Part shown: piece by piece, positions 5,488 to 7,668 of the stretch
Layout: each line of letters starts with the position of its first letter
How positions within the stretch are numbered: the first letter of the stretch is position 1
Source of the DNA: Candidatus Sericytochromatia bacterium
GTDB lineage: Bacteria > Cyanobacteriota > Sericytochromatia > UBA7694
Assembly (NCBI GenBank): GCA_913773825.1
Contig: CAJYHH010000841.1
Coordinates: 1-7,668 of the forward strand
DNA length: 7,668 nucleotides
Direction of reading: 5' to 3'
Position numbers and translations under genes: made by a program
Notes under the pieces: model-generated
Told to the model about the DNA's origin: nothing
The model's input: only the letters and a program-made list of their open reading frames with translations
The model's database searches: none

Positions 5488-6003
5488 ATGAATCAGACGC
5501 CAAGCTTTCAGAATCAGTCTCTCACCCAAACTCATTCCCAAGCTGAAGCCTTAGAACAGATCTCAGCGCATTCCTCCAAACTGCGCTTGGGCGCCATGAC
5601 CCATCGCCGTCACTGTGGCGAATTCTGCCCTCATCTGCGGGCACCACTTGTAGATCCCCATCTTCATGCCCAGTTTCACTCTGAACACCAAGCCTTACAA
5701 GAACTCTTTGATCAAACTCGCCATCCGATTTATCTTCACCAGCAAGGCTGCCTGGCCCGAGAAGCCACTGATTATCGACTGGCTCGCCTGCACTTTTTAG
5801 CTGAACAGGCCCTGCTATCAGTAAATGACCATGGCGCCCTGGCTGCCAATCATTATGAGCTAGCCTTGATCGCCAGCCTGCAAAAAAACTGGCCTGAAGC
5901 CCGCAACTACATTGAGCTTAGTCAATCTCATGCTCAACAATCAGGTGATCCGCTCACCCAACAATTATCCAGACAGTTAAAAGCCGCCCTGCCAGCCAAA
6001 TAA
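5488..6003 (+). CDS. Uncharacterised His-rich protein with TPR-like helices
   Basis: I do not recognise this 171-residue protein. The first 35 residues are Gln/Ser-rich and probably disordered. A cluster at 39-49 (HRRHCGEFCPH) brings three His and two Cys together and could bind a metal. Histidine is unusually common overall (16 residues), and a third Cys lies at 88. From about 85 the sequence is helical: two TPR-like units, with AANHYELALIASLQKNWPEARNYIELSQSHAQQSGD in the second fitting the consensus spacing of small and large hydrophobic residues. There is no signal peptide or membrane segment, so it is likely cytoplasmic and a binding or adaptor protein. The ATG at 5488 lacks a ribosome binding site; the three-codon frame ATG ACT AAA TGA overlaps it (5480-5491). 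ATG at 5596 (residue 37) is a later option but also lacks one. Codon use matches a real gene. Confidence 0.72.
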   Translation: MNQTPSFQNQSLTQTHSQAEALEQISAHSSKLRLGAMTHRRHCGEFCPHLRAPLVDPHLHAQFHSEHQALQELFDQTRHPIYLHQQGCLAREATDYRLARLHFLAEQALLSVNDHGALAANHYELALIASLQKNWPEARNYIELSQSHAQQSGDPLTQQLSRQLKAALPAK

Positions 6004-6024
6004 CTTTAGCTGCTGATGCCCATT

Positions 6025-6050
6025 AAAAAAGGCGGAACTGACGTTCCGCC
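6025..6050 (-). terminator. Intrinsic terminator of the LolA-like lipoprotein gene
   Basis: GGCGGAAC (6031-6038) and GTTCCGCC (6043-6050) form a perfect 8-bp GC-rich stem with a 4-base loop. On the minus strand it runs straight into six U (complement of A6025-6030). It lies about 86 bases past the lipoprotein stop. On the + strand no T-run follows, so it is not a typical terminator for the gene ending at 6003. Confidence 0.87.
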
Positions 6051-6093
6051 CGATTGCGTAGAGAGATAAAGAGAATAAAAAATTGTTCTAGTG

Positions 6094-6123
6094 AGTGGCT
6101 TGAGCAACCAGCTACAAGCCACT
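6094..6123 (-). repeat. Strong 3'-UTR hairpin of the lipoprotein gene
   Basis: AGTGGCTTG (6094-6102) pairs perfectly with CAAGCCACT (6115-6123). AGC/GCT (6103-6105 with 6111-6113) extends the stem to 12 bp with one bulged base and an AACCA loop. It starts 13 bases past the lipoprotein stop and precedes the true terminator. No U-run follows immediately, so a role in mRNA 3'-end stability is more likely than termination. Its arms match those of the hairpin at 5438-5463. Confidence 0.55.
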
Positions 6124-6136
6124 TGCGACGAGCTGA

Positions 6137-7144
6137 CTAGACTTCCAGGTCAGCTGCAGTGACCGGTGCGTCAAGGTTGACGGTGGTCAGCTTGAGAGAG
6201 TAAACCAGGGTGTCGCCGGCATACATTTCGTGGATGCGGACAAAGTGGTCTTCCATATCGATGCCGAGCAGTTCACGGGTGATGGTTTTGTCAAAGTCGT
6301 TGACGTTATGGAACTCAAGCACCGCAATCTGACGACCATTGATGGTGGTTTTGCCAAGAATCTTGGGATTCAGGCTGGGGTTGCCGAGCAGGCGGGTCGC
6401 AATTGCGTTGGTATCTACCTGATCCAGACGATAGTGACGGCTGGACTGGATCTTGCTGTCACTCATCGGCAGATTCATTTTCATAAAGCTCATCGCGCCA
6501 CCGGGACGGCCAGTCACTTGGTCAGAACCTGGAACATAGCTCAGTTTGGCACCGCTGAACAGAGAGTTAGAATGTTGAACGATATCTAGACGGCATTTGC
6601 TGCTCGAAGAACCTTTTTGGAAAGCAAGCTTCAGCTTGATACGGGTTTCGCCTTTTTCATCTTTTTCATAAGCATCGCCCTGAACAATAAAGCTCTGCGT
6701 GCTTTCAACACGAGCGCGGGATTTGGCAAGCAGTTCACGACCCACGCTATCAGAGCTGGGGGCAGCAGCTGCGGGAGTTGCAGGAGCTGTGGGGCGGGCA
6801 GGAGTGGTTGCAGCCGTTTTAACAGCAGTCTGAACCGGAGCTTTAGGTGCGCCAAAAGCAGGTGTTGGACGTGAGCCAGCAGGAACAGGAGCCTGGGCGT
6901 TTTGAGCAGTTTGTTGAGCAGGGAGTGCAATAGCACCTTGTGTGGCACCCTGAGTACCAGGCAGAGAGATAGCCTGATCAGGAGCTTCGTAGTTATAGCC
7001 CGTCTGAGCATAAGCATTTTGGCCAGCGGCCATGCTGGGCTGCTGCATCAGGGCCGCATTGGGGGTCATAGTGGTGGAGCCGCTGCAGGCGGTGAAAGAA
7101 ACGAGGCTCATCAGGGCCAGTGTTGAACTCAATAGTTTTTTCAT
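6137..7144 (-). CDS. Lipoprotein with Pro/Ala-rich linker and LolA-like domain
   Basis: A 335-residue lipoprotein. Residues 1-19 are a signal peptide (MKKLLSSTLALMSLVSFTA) with lipidated C20. Residues 21-135 are low complexity, rich in Ala, Gln, Pro and Thr, and look like a flexible tether. The rest (about 136-335) resembles the LolA/DUF1571-type half-barrel: it starts RELLAKSRARVESTQSFIVQGDAYEK, continues with KLSYVPGSDQVTGRPGG, and ends in TRELLGIDMEDHFVRIHEMYAGDTLVYSLKLTTVNLDAPV, the usual last strands. Proteins of this fold bind lipid or lipoprotein chains in the envelope; the specific role here is unknown. ATG at 7144 is chosen because the signal peptide starts there with MKK and a GGAGAGAGAG tract precedes it; an in-frame ATG at 7168 would add eight polar residues. 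Its G/C-ending codons look more biased than those of its neighbours, which may mean high expression. Its own terminator is at 6025-6050. Confidence 0.83.
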   Translation of the reverse strand: MKKLLSSTLALMSLVSFTACSGSTTMTPNAALMQQPSMAAGQNAYAQTGYNYEAPDQAISLPGTQGATQGAIALPAQQTAQNAQAPVPAGSRPTPAFGAPKAPVQTAVKTAATTPARPTAPATPAAAAPSSDSVGRELLAKSRARVESTQSFIVQGDAYEKDEKGETRIKLKLAFQKGSSSSKCRLDIVQHSNSLFSGAKLSYVPGSDQVTGRPGGAMSFMKMNLPMSDSKIQSSRHYRLDQVDTNAIATRLLGNPSLNPKILGKTTINGRQIAVLEFHNVNDFDKTITRELLGIDMEDHFVRIHEMYAGDTLVYSLKLTTVNLDAPVTAADLEV

Positions 7145-7172
7145 AACTCTCTCTCCATAACTACGCATTACT

Positions 7173-7202
7173 CTTATAAAGTTGTTATGGGCATCTGAAC
7201 AA
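7173..7202 (-). promoter_or_regulatory. Putative promoter of the LolA-like lipoprotein gene
   Basis: On the minus strand TTGTTC (7202-7197) is followed after 18 bases by TATAAG (7178-7173), one mismatch from TATAAT. Transcription would begin about 20 bases upstream of the ATG at 7144, leaving room for the GGAGAGAGAG tract. The -35 is weak. Confidence 0.45.
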
Positions 7203-7333
7203 ATAACTTTCTGAAGAACAGACTAGGGTTTGGTTAATCTTGATTTAAAGCCTAAATATCTGCTGCCAAGGCGCAAAAACCGTATCATAGAGAGAAGCAG
7301 GTCACATTTTAAAGCCATTCAACTAATCAGCAA

Positions 7334-7354
7334 CTGTCGGTCAAATATCGACAG
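7334..7354 (+). promoter_or_regulatory. CTGTCG-N9-CGACAG inverted repeat upstream of nadC
   Basis: CTGTCG (7334-7339) and CGACAG (7349-7354) are perfect 6-bp arms spaced 9 bases, ending 6 bases before the nadC ribosome binding site. The arm-to-arm centre distance of about 15 bases suits a dimeric repressor; as RNA it would be a modest hairpin. Upstream, TATCAT at 7283-7288 is a -10-like hexamer without a clear -35. An NAD-responsive regulator is an attractive but unsupported guess. Confidence 0.4.
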
Positions 7355-7371
7355 ATCCAAAAGGAGTAAAC

Positions 7372-7668
7372 ATGACTCATTACGATCTGACCCAGACTCC
7401 GAATCTGTGGTTTGAGCGCAATCTGCGCCTGGAATCCAGCTATGTTCGCCAGCGGATAGAAGACTTTCTAAATGAAGATATGCCCGAAGGTGATGCGACC
7501 ACTCAGGCCACTGTCTCACCCGACACACTTGCTCATGCTGAAATTGTGGCCAATCAGGCCCTGGTCTTTGCGGGAGCTCAAGTTTTACCCCATGTCTTTA
7601 GTCACCAGACTGCACTTCATTTATTAGTCAAAGACGGGGAATCTGTTGCTCCAGGTACTGTCTTAGCC
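7372..7668 (+). CDS. nadC: Nicotinate-nucleotide pyrophosphorylase (quinolinate phosphoribosyltransferase), N-terminal part
   Basis: The frame is open from ATG 7372 to the window edge, giving the first 99 of an expected 280-300 residues. It shows the N-terminal NadC pattern: IEDFLNEDMPEGDATTQ (about 29-45, the conserved FLxEDxxxGDxTT), AEIVANQALVFAGAQVLPHVF (57-76) and VKDGESVAPGTVLA (86-99). NadC converts quinolinate and phosphoribosyl pyrophosphate to nicotinate mononucleotide, CO2 and pyrophosphate in de novo NAD synthesis. The active-site residues lie beyond the window. AAGGAG (7361-7366) lies 5 bases before the start. The related molybdenum-operon protein ModD shares this fold; no mod gene is in view, so NadC is preferred. 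It is divergent from the lipoprotein gene. Confidence 0.9.
   Translation, partial: MTHYDLTQTPNLWFERNLRLESSYVRQRIEDFLNEDMPEGDATTQATVSPDTLAHAEIVANQALVFAGAQVLPHVFSHQTALHLLVKDGESVAPGTVLA

Noticed and set aside
6230..6874. Plus-strand frames opposite the LolA-like lipoprotein gene
   Set aside because: Antisense to a gene with signal peptide, domain signature, ribosome binding site and terminator; the frames show only composition effects.
6631..7017. Leu-rich 128-residue minus-strand frame overlapping the lipoprotein gene
   Set aside because: It is a frameshifted reading of the Pro/Ala-rich linker, giving a low-complexity Leu/Pro product.
7230..7528. Short frames over the nadC leader and start on both strands
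   Set aside because: They overlap the nadC start in other frames, lack ribosome binding sites and resemble nothing.
1..7668. Mobile element, CRISPR array or defence island
   Set aside because: No transposase, integrase, repeat-spacer pattern, attachment site or known defence gene is visible on either strand.

Overview
The window looks like chromosomal DNA of a Gram-negative type (diderm) bacterium of moderate GC content. The signs are two predicted lipoproteins with clear lipoboxes, a KdpD/KdpE potassium sensor pair, and mostly strong AGGAG-type ribosome binding sites. I cannot name the phylum from the sequence. No transposase, phage gene, CRISPR array, tRNA or rRNA is visible.

Layout. Bases 1-117 hold the 3' end of kdpD on the + strand, which overlaps the complete kdpE (92-793). 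A 316-base AT-rich gap follows, with several small inverted repeats, promoter-like elements and a perfect tandem 11-bp repeat. Next comes a likely two-gene + strand unit: a stand-alone receiver-domain protein (1110-1514) and a CPA2 cation:proton antiporter of KefB/KefC type with RCK domains (1556-3571). A strong intrinsic terminator (3607-3641) closes it. Two minus-strand genes follow: an EF-hand lipoprotein (3677-4273) and a double-domain PhnB-like VOC protein (4376-5284), separated by a hairpin. A divergent control region (5285-5487) leads to a + strand orphan protein with TPR-like helices and many histidines (5488-6003), possibly translated from a leaderless mRNA. A minus-strand lipoprotein with a Pro/Ala-rich linker and a LolA-like C-terminal domain (6137-7144) has its own terminator. 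A second divergent region (7145-7371) leads to the truncated start of nadC (7372 to the window end).

How the genes may work together. The first half has a potassium theme: KdpD/KdpE control high-affinity K+ uptake, and the antiporter is of the K+ (or Na+)/H+ exchange type with nucleotide/ligand-sensing RCK domains. The receiver protein between them, and a PhoB-like direct repeat in front of it, suggest that the antiporter unit is also under phosphorelay control. That link is inference. The second half is a set of apparently independent housekeeping or envelope genes: calcium-binding lipoprotein, VOC protein, orphan TPR protein, LolA-like lipoprotein and NAD biosynthesis. I see no defence system, secretion system or mobile island. 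The less ordinary elements are the tandem 11-bp repeat, the possible leaderless gene, and a pair of related hairpins flanking that gene.
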